Below the pieces are notes generated by a model. It made no database searches. It was given only the letters and a program-made list of their open reading frames with translations, and was not told the origin of the DNA. The position numbers and the translations under genes were made by a program. Positions 1 through 7,485 of a DNA stretch of 24,331 bases are shown piece after piece; the first letter of the stretch is position 1; the number at the start of each line of letters is the position of its first letter. Source of the stretch: CAZISM01 sp964541895 (lineage in GTDB: Bacteria; Zhuqueibacterota; Zhuqueibacteria; Residuimicrobiales; Residuimicrobiaceae); NCBI GenBank assembly GCA_964541895.1, contig CAZISM010000084.1, positions 1-24,331 on the forward strand, read 5' to 3'.

Positions 1-86
1 ACGAATAGTTAACGCTTACACCATAATCCACCGAAAACCCTGAACAAAATCGTTGGAGGTGAACAAAAAAGAACACTTACGTCATG

Positions 87-121
87 CACAACCGCTCAAA
101 AAAAAGTCGCTGGCGGTTGTG
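87..121 (+). promoter_or_regulatory. Leader stem-loop upstream of the sorting-domain protein
   Basis: A 9-bp perfect inverted repeat (CACAACCGC at 87-95 and GCGGTTGTG at 113-121) encloses a 17-nt loop holding eight consecutive A residues (98-105). It ends 30 nt before the ATG at 152 and about 18 nt before the ribosome binding site AAGGAG. No T-run follows, so it is not a typical terminator. It could be a 5'-UTR element that stabilises or controls the mRNA, or an operator. I cannot identify a convincing sigma-70-type promoter in 1-86. Confidence 0.4.
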
Positions 122-151
122 TGAACAACTAATCTTTACAAGGAGTTCATC

Positions 152-1327
152 ATGAAAAAAGCGATGTTGACTGCTCTGTTGTGCCTGGCTTTTGTGATGT
201 CGGTTTTCGCCGGCGTCACGGAAATCAAAATCTACAGCAACGACAATCCACCGCGCTGGTACGGCGACAAACAGGTAGGCCCTGATTACGCTGCCAACTA
301 TGTCGGCCAGAGCAAAGACCGCATCCACACCAACGCCATCGTGGCCCGTATTGGTATGAATAATGACATCGATACCAAATCCACTCCCCCGGACAGTGCT
401 CAGCTGTGGGTGGTAAAAGACGCCGCCATGGGCCCCTATGGTCTAAAGATCCACTTTGTCGGCATGCCGAATCCGCGTCTCTGGATAGACATTCAACGTG
501 ATGATACCCCGGGTTACACCAACTTTCTCGACGCTTCCGCCACCGAACGTGTAACCTTTTGGGTCAAGGGCCCGAAGGATTGTCCGTATCCGTTGTATTT
601 CCGCGCTCGCAGCAAGAACAGTGCTGTTGACGGCAAAGACGTCTATGGCGCTTACATCTGCTTGCAGGGCGAAACGATCGTCCGTATGGACGCTTTCGGC
701 TATCCCTATCTGGCCCGCTCAGCCAAGTGGAACGGCGAGTGGCAGTTTGTCTCTCTGCCCTGGGCATATATAAAGAGCACCAATCTGACTGATCTGCAGT
801 CGGTGTGTCCCTACAGCTGGGCTGGCCACATTGCCGGCGATCACTATGTCGGTGAATGGCTCGATCTGTCCACCATCAAATGGCTGTCCCTGGACACCTC
901 CGAAGGTGGCGGCGCCAACAAAGGTAATTTCCCCTGGCCGGCCGGCGGCAGCATTGGCAAAGCCGATTTCTACGTCGATGAAATCACCTTCACGATGAAC
1001 GAAGGCAGCGGTGTTACTGATGTGGCCGGCAATCAGACTGTGATGCCCCTGGAGTACGCTCTGGGCAACAACTATCCCAATCCGTTCAACCCGACCACCT
1101 CTTTCTCTTATGCGATTCCGGCCTCCAATCCGGTGACCGTGGCGGTCTATAACGCCACCGGCACCCTGGTTCGCACCCTGGTGAATGAGTTCAAGTCGGC
1201 CGGCACCTATACGGCTTCCTGGGACGGCAAAGATGAAAATGGCCGTCAGATGCCCAGCGGCATCTATTTCTACCAGATGAAATCCAGCCATTTCAACTCT
1301 ACCAAAAAGATGCTGTTGACCAAGTAA
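152..1327 (+). CDS. Secreted beta-sandwich protein with FlgD-like type IX secretion sorting domain
   Basis: This 391-residue protein starts at an ATG with AAGGAG about 7 nt upstream. Residues 1-20 are a signal peptide (hydrophobic core, then VFA before GVTE). Residues about 22-290 are rich in aromatic residues and beta-strand pattern, with blocks such as VTFWVKGP, WQFVSLPW and ADFYVDEITF. These resemble galactose-binding or CBM-like jelly-roll modules, but I cannot assign a family. Residues about 297-391 are a FlgD-like Ig domain of type A sorting kind: NYPNPFNPTT, then VYNATGTLVRTL, GTYTASWDGKD, PSGIYFYQM and a basic, hydrophobic tail ending KKMLLTK. In FCB bacteria such domains direct export through the type IX system and are usually cleaved or anchored at the surface. 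A surface glycan-binding or adhesion role is inferred from the neighbouring hydrolases. It has its own terminator, so it is probably a single-gene transcript. Confidence 0.82.
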   Translation: MKKAMLTALLCLAFVMSVFAGVTEIKIYSNDNPPRWYGDKQVGPDYAANYVGQSKDRIHTNAIVARIGMNNDIDTKSTPPDSAQLWVVKDAAMGPYGLKIHFVGMPNPRLWIDIQRDDTPGYTNFLDASATERVTFWVKGPKDCPYPLYFRARSKNSAVDGKDVYGAYICLQGETIVRMDAFGYPYLARSAKWNGEWQFVSLPWAYIKSTNLTDLQSVCPYSWAGHIAGDHYVGEWLDLSTIKWLSLDTSEGGGANKGNFPWPAGGSIGKADFYVDEITFTMNEGSGVTDVAGNQTVMPLEYALGNNYPNPFNPTTSFSYAIPASNPVTVAVYNATGTLVRTLVNEFKSAGTYTASWDGKDENGRQMPSGIYFYQMKSSHFNSTKKMLLTK

Positions 1328-1342
1328 TTCTTTTGCTCCAAA

Positions 1343-1373
1343 GGGGCAGCGGTATGCCGCTGCCCCTTTTTTT
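1343..1373 (+). terminator. Rho-independent terminator after the sorting-domain gene
   Basis: A 10-bp perfect GC-rich stem (GGGGCAGCGG at 1343-1352 and CCGCTGCCCC at 1357-1366) with a TATG tetraloop is followed directly by seven T residues (1367-1373). It begins 15 nt after the TAA stop at 1325-1327. This is a textbook intrinsic terminator and separates the first gene from the hydrolase series. Confidence 0.93.
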
Positions 1374-1558
1374 ATCTCCTTGTTCCAGTCCTCATACGTA
1401 GGTGTTTGGTCCGGTCTTTAATTAAAGCGCTGTTGAAACGCAGAATTTTAACAAGAGACTGGTCAACAAGAGAACCCCTGGTGTCGCGTTCTTTACGATC
1501 CCGGGTGTTCGAGCAACAAATCCAGCCAGGAAATTTTCGCATACAGACAGGAGATCCG

Positions 1559-3739
1559 ATGAAAAGATCCATTTCGTCAACAGTACTGCTCATCATTTTT
1601 TGCAGCGTCAGCCTGGCCGCAGAACTCGCCGACCTGCCGGCCGGCCCCAAGATAGATCGCGCCACCGGATTCTTTCATTCCAAAAAAGTAGACGGCAAAT
1701 GGTGGCTGGTAGATCCGTATGGCCGCGCCTTTTACATGATCGGCACCGATCATATAAACTATAACGGCCACTGGTGTGAAACGCTGGGCTATGCGCCCTA
1801 TGGTCGCAATGCGCAAAAAAAATACGGCAGCGAAGAGAAATGGATTCAAACCCAGTTTGAACGATTGTCGAGCTGGGGATTTAACGCGATGCCCTACTCT
1901 GCCGAATCCATGCGTCGCCGCAAATTTCCCCATGTGGAAACGCTCAGCCTGGGCACCTCCTTCGGCGATGTCGACGGCCTGAGCCCCAAAACTACCTGGA
2001 CCGGCTTTCCCAATGTCTTTAATCCGGAATGGCCCAAACACTGCGACCGCATCGCCAAAGAACGCTGCGCAGCGGTAAAAAATGATCCCTGGGTGTTGGG
2101 CTATTTTCTCGACAATGAACTGGAATGGTACGGCACCACGGCCACCGGCCTATTCGGCGAAGCATGGAAACGACCGGCCACTGATACGACCAAACAGGCA
2201 TGGTTGACCTTTCTGGCGACACAATGCACTCCCAACGAGTTCAGCACACATTGGGGCATACCCATCAACAGTTTTCAGGAACTGGCCGACCATCGACAAC
2301 CGGTGGAGCCGAAAACCGAAAAGGGCAAAGCCATTGTCCTGGAATTTATCCGCCTGGCAGCGGATCGTTATTTCAGCACCTGCGCTGAAGCGATTAAACG
2401 GTATGATCCCAACCATATGATCTTTGGTTGCCGGTTCGCGAGCAAAGCGCCGGCCATCATGGATATTGCCGGCACGTATTGCGATGTCCTGACCTTTAAT
2501 TATTACAAATGGATCGATTTGAAACGGGGTGTGCCGGCGGTTCTGGTTGATGAATTGACCGATTGGCATAAAAAATCCGGCAAACCCATGATGTGCACCG
2601 AGTGGAGTTTTCCGGCGTTGGATGCCGGCCTGCCCTGCTTGTGGGGCGGCGGCATGCGCGTGGATACACAGGAACAGCGTGCGCAGTGTTTTACCCATTT
2701 CCAAACCATGCTGTTCTCGCTGCCGTACATCGTCGGCTCCAGCTATTTCATGTACATCGACGAACCGGCGCAGGGCATCTCGCACACGTTTCCCGAAGAC
2801 TGCAATTACGGCTTATTGGATGTGAACGACGACGTCTATCCGGAAATCACCCAGGCGGCGGCTAAACTGAACGCACGCGTATACGAGATTCATGCCAAGT
2901 GCGCAAAAATACCCATGTCCGGTAAAGAAAAAATCGTTCAATGGATTTCGAAACCCTCAGGTAAAGTGGCGTCCCCTGCTCCGGCGACACTGCAGATCAA
3001 AGCGGGTGAATTGAATCTTGAAGGTCCGGTAGACGGTCACGCCTGGAGATTATACAACGGCAAAACGCTTTTAGGCGATCTGGTCGCTTATATTGAAGAG
3101 GACGTGGGCAACTGGCTCTGGGTGCCCACCGATTCCTGTCGTATCGTCTCTGTGCGCGAGGACAACCGCGCCACGACCGTGGATATGGAGATGATCAGCA
3201 GAGGCAAAGGGCCGTTGATCACGCGATTGACGGTGGATAATTCCCGTCCGGCGCCGGACAAAGTAAAACCTGGTCAATACCGCGGCGTCTGGCGGTTTGT
3301 GATTCCAAAGCAAAACGGCGAATGGATCTCCATGCAGTGTCTCTGGTTTGAGAATATCGATCAGACCGCATGGACCTCCAAGATGTCCTATCTGTTCCTG
3401 ATCCCGGCTGTGGGAGGCAGCGTTGACAACGACAAACCGCTCTATGCCCCAGACATGCATTTTTATTATGTCACCGGTGCAGCTTGGGTGGACGCGGCCG
3501 CCGGCACAGGCATCGGCTGCTGGTTCAAACAGCAGCCGGACGTAGAATGCACCTTTTGGATCGATCGTCTGGGGCGCTATCGCTCGGACATGCGCAATCC
3601 GGCTATGGCATTGTTGCAGCCGGGAGAGCGGTATTCTGTTCCAGGCGCGATCGGGTTTTTCTTTCCGCTGCACGGCGTCACCCGTGCCGCCTATGAAGCC
3701 GCAGCGGATCGCTTACAGCTTCAGGTGTTGGTGAATTGA
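1559..3739 (+). CDS. Exported agarase / beta-galactosidase-like glycoside hydrolase (clan GH-A)
   Basis: I chose the ATG at 1559 because AGGAG lies 5 nt upstream and the product then opens with a good signal peptide (KRSISSTVLLIIFCSVSLAA). An in-frame GTG at 1406 would add 51 residues with no signal. The product is 726 residues. Residues about 35-470 have the look of a (beta/alpha)8 barrel of the GH42/GH50 type: a WLVDPYGRAFYMIG opening, WGFNAMPYSAES, a DPWVLGYFLDNELEW block and a PMMCTEWSFPA block. E187 in the DNE motif is the likely acid/base and E348 in CTEW the likely nucleophile, by analogy with clan GH-A retaining enzymes. Residues about 500-726 form a beta-rich C-terminal region of unknown family. 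Proteins of this type are often labelled beta-agarase, but the true substrate could be another beta-linked galactan. It is the first of five co-directional exported enzymes. Confidence 0.75.
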   Translation: MKRSISSTVLLIIFCSVSLAAELADLPAGPKIDRATGFFHSKKVDGKWWLVDPYGRAFYMIGTDHINYNGHWCETLGYAPYGRNAQKKYGSEEKWIQTQFERLSSWGFNAMPYSAESMRRRKFPHVETLSLGTSFGDVDGLSPKTTWTGFPNVFNPEWPKHCDRIAKERCAAVKNDPWVLGYFLDNELEWYGTTATGLFGEAWKRPATDTTKQAWLTFLATQCTPNEFSTHWGIPINSFQELADHRQPVEPKTEKGKAIVLEFIRLAADRYFSTCAEAIKRYDPNHMIFGCRFASKAPAIMDIAGTYCDVLTFNYYKWIDLKRGVPAVLVDELTDWHKKSGKPMMCTEWSFPALDAGLPCLWGGGMRVDTQEQRAQCFTHFQTMLFSLPYIVGSSYFMYIDEPAQGISHTFPEDCNYGLLDVNDDVYPEITQAAAKLNARVYEIHAKCAKIPMSGKEKIVQWISKPSGKVASPAPATLQIKAGELNLEGPVDGHAWRLYNGKTLLGDLVAYIEEDVGNWLWVPTDSCRIVSVREDNRATTVDMEMISRGKGPLITRLTVDNSRPAPDKVKPGQYRGVWRFVIPKQNGEWISMQCLWFENIDQTAWTSKMSYLFLIPAVGGSVDNDKPLYAPDMHFYYVTGAAWVDAAAGTGIGCWFKQQPDVECTFWIDRLGRYRSDMRNPAMALLQPGERYSVPGAIGFFFPLHGVTRAAYEAAADRLQLQVLVN

Positions 3740-3753
3740 AAGCCGTTCGTATT

Positions 3754-3910
3754 CGCCGCTTCCAGCGGCGGAAATCTGCGGGCCGGAGCGCCTCTTACAA
3801 AGCGCCAAGTACCGTAACATCGAAGGTCGCGTAGCGACCGTACGAAGGTAGCCAGGCGTTTCAACGCCTGGAACCAGAATTAATATTTATTTCCGTCGCG
3901 CAGCGACGGA
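3754..3910. repeat. Array of four intergenic hairpins (REP-like)
   Basis: The 213-nt gap between the two hydrolase genes holds four separate near-perfect inverted repeats: CGCCGCT/AGCGGCG (3754-3760 and 3764-3770), GGTCGC/GCGACC (3825-3830 and 3834-3839), CCAGGCGT/ACGCCTGG around a TTCA loop (3852-3871), and TCCGTCGC/GCGACGGA around GCA (3892-3910). The second and fourth share the 13-nt core GTCGCGYAGCGAC, 69 nt apart. None is followed by a T-run. The pattern resembles dispersed REP/BIME-type palindromes that can stabilise upstream mRNA or attract a RAYT-family transposase. No transposase is in the window, so the class is inferred from structure only. Confidence 0.7.
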
Positions 3911-3952
3911 CGACTCGCAAGCTGCAAAATCAACCCGTAACCCGGAGAGCCT

Positions 3953-6900
3953 ATGAAACGCGCCATTCTTCTCCTTATGTTGATCTGCACATTGGCAATC
4001 GCGGCCGATCTGCGCATGCCGTTATTGTGGACCGTCAACACCCACACCTTTCTCGAAGCGGCGCCCATCCTGGCAGACATTGACGGCGACCAACGAGCGG
4101 AAATCATCACCGCTGGCCGGGAAGAGATCATCGTCCTGCAAGACAACGGCAAGGAAGCCTGGCGCTGGCACTCGCGCGGCCGCTATATGACCTATCCAGC
4201 TGTTCTTACGCGTGACCACGAGCCGGCATTGATCTATGCGGCAGACTTTAGCGGCCAGTTGACCTGCCTCGATGCGCTGGGCCGTGTCGTCTGGCAGGCT
4301 GAATTAAACGGTCCCAGCAGTTGGTCTGCAGCGGTGGTCGGCAAACTGGCGGCCGACCAACCTTATGCTGTGGTGCAGACCGATGAACGGGGCACGGTTT
4401 GGGCGTTCGATGCAGTGACGGGCAGAACTCTTTTCAAGGCCGCTGTCAAGGGCATGCCGGTCAGTCCGGCGATCGCAGATATCAATGGCGACGGCCACTC
4501 CGAGATCGTCGTCACCACCGGTGACGGTCTCGTTTATGCCATCAGCCATGATGGCCGTATTCTCTGGCAAAGAGAGATCGGCGGCAGCTCTGAAACCTGG
4601 TCCACCTCCTCCCCGCTCCTGTTCAGCACCGCCACCGGTCAGGTGTACATCGCTGCGGCCGCCAGCACCGGCAAGATCTTTTGTTTCGACCAGGCTGGCG
4701 ATATCGTCTGGCAACAACCGACCAAAGGTCCGGTTTCTTCTTCGCTTTCAGCAGCCGATTTCGATGGCGACGGTAAAACGGATGTTTTTCTCATCACCCA
4801 ACTGGGTGTGATCTATCGTTTCGACGAGAACGGCCAAATGCTCTGGGAAATCGACATGCAGGGCCGCAGTCTGGCCGCTGGTGCCATCCTCGATCTGAAC
4901 AATGACAACAAGCTGGAATACATCCTGAGTACGCAGCAGGGATACCTGTTGGCTCTGGATAACCAGGGCCAGACCATTTTCTCATACCAGTTCAACAACC
5001 GCACCATCAACGTTACGCCTGCGTTTGCTGATGTCACCGGCTCCAGTCAGAATCTGGAAATGGTCATCAACGGTGGTGAAACCGGTCAGGTTTTCTGCTT
5101 TGCCACACCGGCAGCCGCTGCGGCCCATCGTCCCTGGCCGATGTATCGAGGCGACCCACGCAACAGCGCGGCGTGGTTGAGCCCATCGCAGGCAGATGGT
5201 GTGACCATGATGCCGCAGAATCTGGACCCGTCTCAACTGGTCAGCGGTGAAAGCATCCGGTTTGCCATTCAAAATCCGCAACCGGGCAAGTCGCCTTGTC
5301 GCGCTGTTGCCACCTGCACGGCACCAGCGGGCGAAAAACAAACCGCCATGACACTGGTCGTCGGCAAGCAGGGTGAATTGTTGTTGCCGGTGGAAATCCG
5401 TTCCGCCGGGGATTACCGCTTCTCATGGTCCTTGACGAACGATCAGGGTCAAGCCGTGGTCCAGGGGGAGCGCACATTTTCGTTGCAGCCGTTCGCCAAT
5501 GATCGGGCGTTGCTGAACCGTGCGCTCGCCAACCTGCAGGCTGCCGCAGAGCAGGTACAACACGCTCTACCGCTCTCCGCTTCCGCCTTGCGCCAGGAGG
5601 CACAAGCGCTGGCCACGATGGCGCAGCCCCTGAATGAAAAACTTACCGATACAGAGTCGTTCCAGCAAAATTCTGCGCTCGCCGGCCGGATTGCACAAAA
5701 AGCCAAACGAGCCCTGCGCATCAGCAACGTGGTCAGGGAAGCCGAGGCCTTTGGTCCAAATACCAGTCTGATTCCGTTTACAGGCGCCACATGGGAAAAC
5801 CGTGGCGTGGCGGAGCAACTGCCCGTACGCTTGCAGCAGCCTCTGGCCATGGAGCGCACCCTGGTTCGCGGTGAATTTGAAGCCATGCCTATTGCCATTT
5901 TCAACATCACCGATCGCCCGCTGCAGGTGCAGATCAAGATCGATTCGGTGGCGGCGCCGATCCAGGTGATCCCGCACCGTTCCGTCAACACGCCGACGTC
6001 GCTGGGCGAAATCTCGTGGGACGCTCTGCCGGAACTGGATGAATCCGCTATTATAGAAATTCCCTCTCTGTCCAGCCGCGAACTGTGGCTGGAAATCGCC
6101 ACAGGCTCTGCGCCGGCCGGAGAGCATCGTTTTCAGGTTCGACTGCTCGCCCTGAACGGCAGCGGCGTTCTGGAAGCACCCACACATCCGCATGCGATCC
6201 AGGCGCCGCAAAGCCGGGTCCATGTCAAACTCAACGTGCTGCCGTTTACCATGGCGGCTGCCGGCGATTTCCGGCTCTGCACCTGGTCGCCTTCCAAAGG
6301 AGCGTGCCTCCCCGATCTGCTGGCCCATGGCAACAATGTCTTCAATGCGCCGCATGGCAAGCCGACCTACAGCAAAGACGGTGAATTGACCGATATCGAC
6401 TTTACGAAGCTGGACGAGATCATCCAGGGCCTGCAGGGATTCGATGTCATGCTGCTCCTGAATGGCTTTCCGGAAATTCCGCTTGCACCGGAGAATGCCG
6501 GATATCAAAAAGCGCTTGCCGCGTACCTGGATAAATTAGTTCAGCACCTGGCGCAAAAAGGTATTGACCTGCATCATTTCGCTCTCTATCCCATTGATGA
6601 ACCAGGCGGCCATGGTTGGGCTATGGTGAACAAGCTGGTGCAGTTCGGCAAAATCGTGCGCGCCTGCAATCCCGACATCATGCTCTATGTGGACGGCGGT
6701 GGTGAAAAACCGATGTTTGAAGCCATGGCCCCGGTCATAGATATCTGGACACCCGCTATTTTTCAACTCGCCGAGAATTCGCCCGAAATGAAAATCATGC
6801 GCAGCAACGGTAAAATGCTCTGGTCCTACAACTGCTCCTACGGCTTTAGCCGGCCGACCGGACCCAACCTCAAAAACATAAACATCATTGCCGAGTATCG

Positions 6901-7330
6901 CGCAGCGGCGCTGTTCGCCCTACGCCACAACGCCACCGGCATCGGCTACTGGTGTTACAACGCCGGCGGCGAAAACGCCTGGGAGCGCATTAAATATGAA
7001 TACAATATTGTCTATAATGGTCGCAGCAAACCTGTTACCAGCCGGCGCTGGGAAGCGGTGCGGGAAGGCATCGAGGATTTTCGCATTCTCACAGCGCTGC
7101 AAAACCGGGCGAAAATGACCGGAGCGAACGCTCTCCCGGAAGCACTGCGCAACCGCATCAAAAGACTCATTGATGTCTCGCTGCCCGAACTGGTGGACCA
7201 GAGTTTTATGGAGATGACCATGGGCCTGGCACGCCACGTACTCGATGCCAGCAGCAATGACAGAACCATGGAAACCTTCCGCCGGGAAATGATGGCGTGT
7301 GCAGCAGAGGCCTGCAAAACCGATCAATGA
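3953..7330 (+). CDS. Exported beta-propeller plus GH123-like (DUF4091) glycoside hydrolase
   Basis: This protein has 1125 residues and starts at an ATG with GGAG 5 nt upstream. Residues 1-18 are a signal peptide. Residues about 20-410 form a propeller of PQQ-like/FG-GAP blades with four calcium-loop motifs: D42-I-D44-G-D46, D176-I-N178-G-D180-G, D269-F-D271-G-D273-G, and D314-L-N316-N-D318. They alternate with strands ending in W, such as GRVVWQ, GRILWQ, GDIVWQ and GQMLWE. Residues about 410-730 contain Ig-like and helical linker material. Residues about 740-1100 match the GH123/DUF4091 catalytic region: FHALYPIDEPGGHGW-like text with the adjacent pair D882-E883, followed by MLYVDGGG, IDIWTPAIFQ, MLWSYNCSY and GIGYWCYNAGGENAW. 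In characterised GH123 beta-N-acetylgalactosaminidases an Asp-Glu pair does substrate-assisted catalysis. An N-acetylhexosamine substrate is therefore plausible, but DUF4091 members are diverse. It lies 213 nt after the previous gene. Confidence 0.8.
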   Translation: MKRAILLLMLICTLAIAADLRMPLLWTVNTHTFLEAAPILADIDGDQRAEIITAGREEIIVLQDNGKEAWRWHSRGRYMTYPAVLTRDHEPALIYAADFSGQLTCLDALGRVVWQAELNGPSSWSAAVVGKLAADQPYAVVQTDERGTVWAFDAVTGRTLFKAAVKGMPVSPAIADINGDGHSEIVVTTGDGLVYAISHDGRILWQREIGGSSETWSTSSPLLFSTATGQVYIAAAASTGKIFCFDQAGDIVWQQPTKGPVSSSLSAADFDGDGKTDVFLITQLGVIYRFDENGQMLWEIDMQGRSLAAGAILDLNNDNKLEYILSTQQGYLLALDNQGQTIFSYQFNNRTINVTPAFADVTGSSQNLEMVINGGETGQVFCFATPAAAAAHRPWPMYRGDPRNSAAWLSPSQADGVTMMPQNLDPSQLVSGESIRFAIQNPQPGKSPCRAVATCTAPAGEKQTAMTLVVGKQGELLLPVEIRSAGDYRFSWSLTNDQGQAVVQGERTFSLQPFANDRALLNRALANLQAAAEQVQHALPLSASALRQEAQALATMAQPLNEKLTDTESFQQNSALAGRIAQKAKRALRISNVVREAEAFGPNTSLIPFTGATWENRGVAEQLPVRLQQPLAMERTLVRGEFEAMPIAIFNITDRPLQVQIKIDSVAAPIQVIPHRSVNTPTSLGEISWDALPELDESAIIEIPSLSSRELWLEIATGSAPAGEHRFQVRLLALNGSGVLEAPTHPHAIQAPQSRVHVKLNVLPFTMAAAGDFRLCTWSPSKGACLPDLLAHGNNVFNAPHGKPTYSKDGELTDIDFTKLDEIIQGLQGFDVMLLLNGFPEIPLAPENAGYQKALAAYLDKLVQHLAQKGIDLHHFALYPIDEPGGHGWAMVNKLVQFGKIVRACNPDIMLYVDGGGEKPMFEAMAPVIDIWTPAIFQLAENSPEMKIMRSNGKMLWSYNCSYGFSRPTGPNLKNINIIAEYRAAALFALRHNATGIGYWCYNAGGENAWERIKYEYNIVYNGRSKPVTSRRWEAVREGIEDFRILTALQNRAKMTGANALPEALRNRIKRLIDVSLPELVDQSFMEMTMGLARHVLDASSNDRTMETFRREMMACAAEACKTDQ

Positions 7331-7485
7331 TAAAAAGGCGGCAATGTTTATCCAGCTTGACCAATGCCCTGTGTTCTTTGTGGCTTTCATACTTGCCGGA
7401 AATTAACTTCGGTCAACACCAGGATCATGGAACAGTCAATGCTTGATCTGGATAGATCGGAATCAACCGCTAACATGAGGACTCC

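Noticed and set aside
1450..1473. Direct repeat of AACAAGAGA, 15 nt apart, upstream of the agarase-like gene
   Set aside because: Nine-nt matches in AT-rich spacer are weak evidence, and no promoter elements could be placed around them, so an operator call is not justified.
1406..1558. N-terminal extension of the agarase-like protein from an upstream in-frame GTG
   Set aside because: The extension is basic with no signal features, and the ATG at 1559 has a good ribosome binding site directly before a signal peptide.
7331..7485. Search for a promoter or terminator between the GH123-like and GH38 genes
   Set aside because: Only short, weak inverted repeats such as GATCT/AGATC are present, and no -35/-10 pair could be supported.
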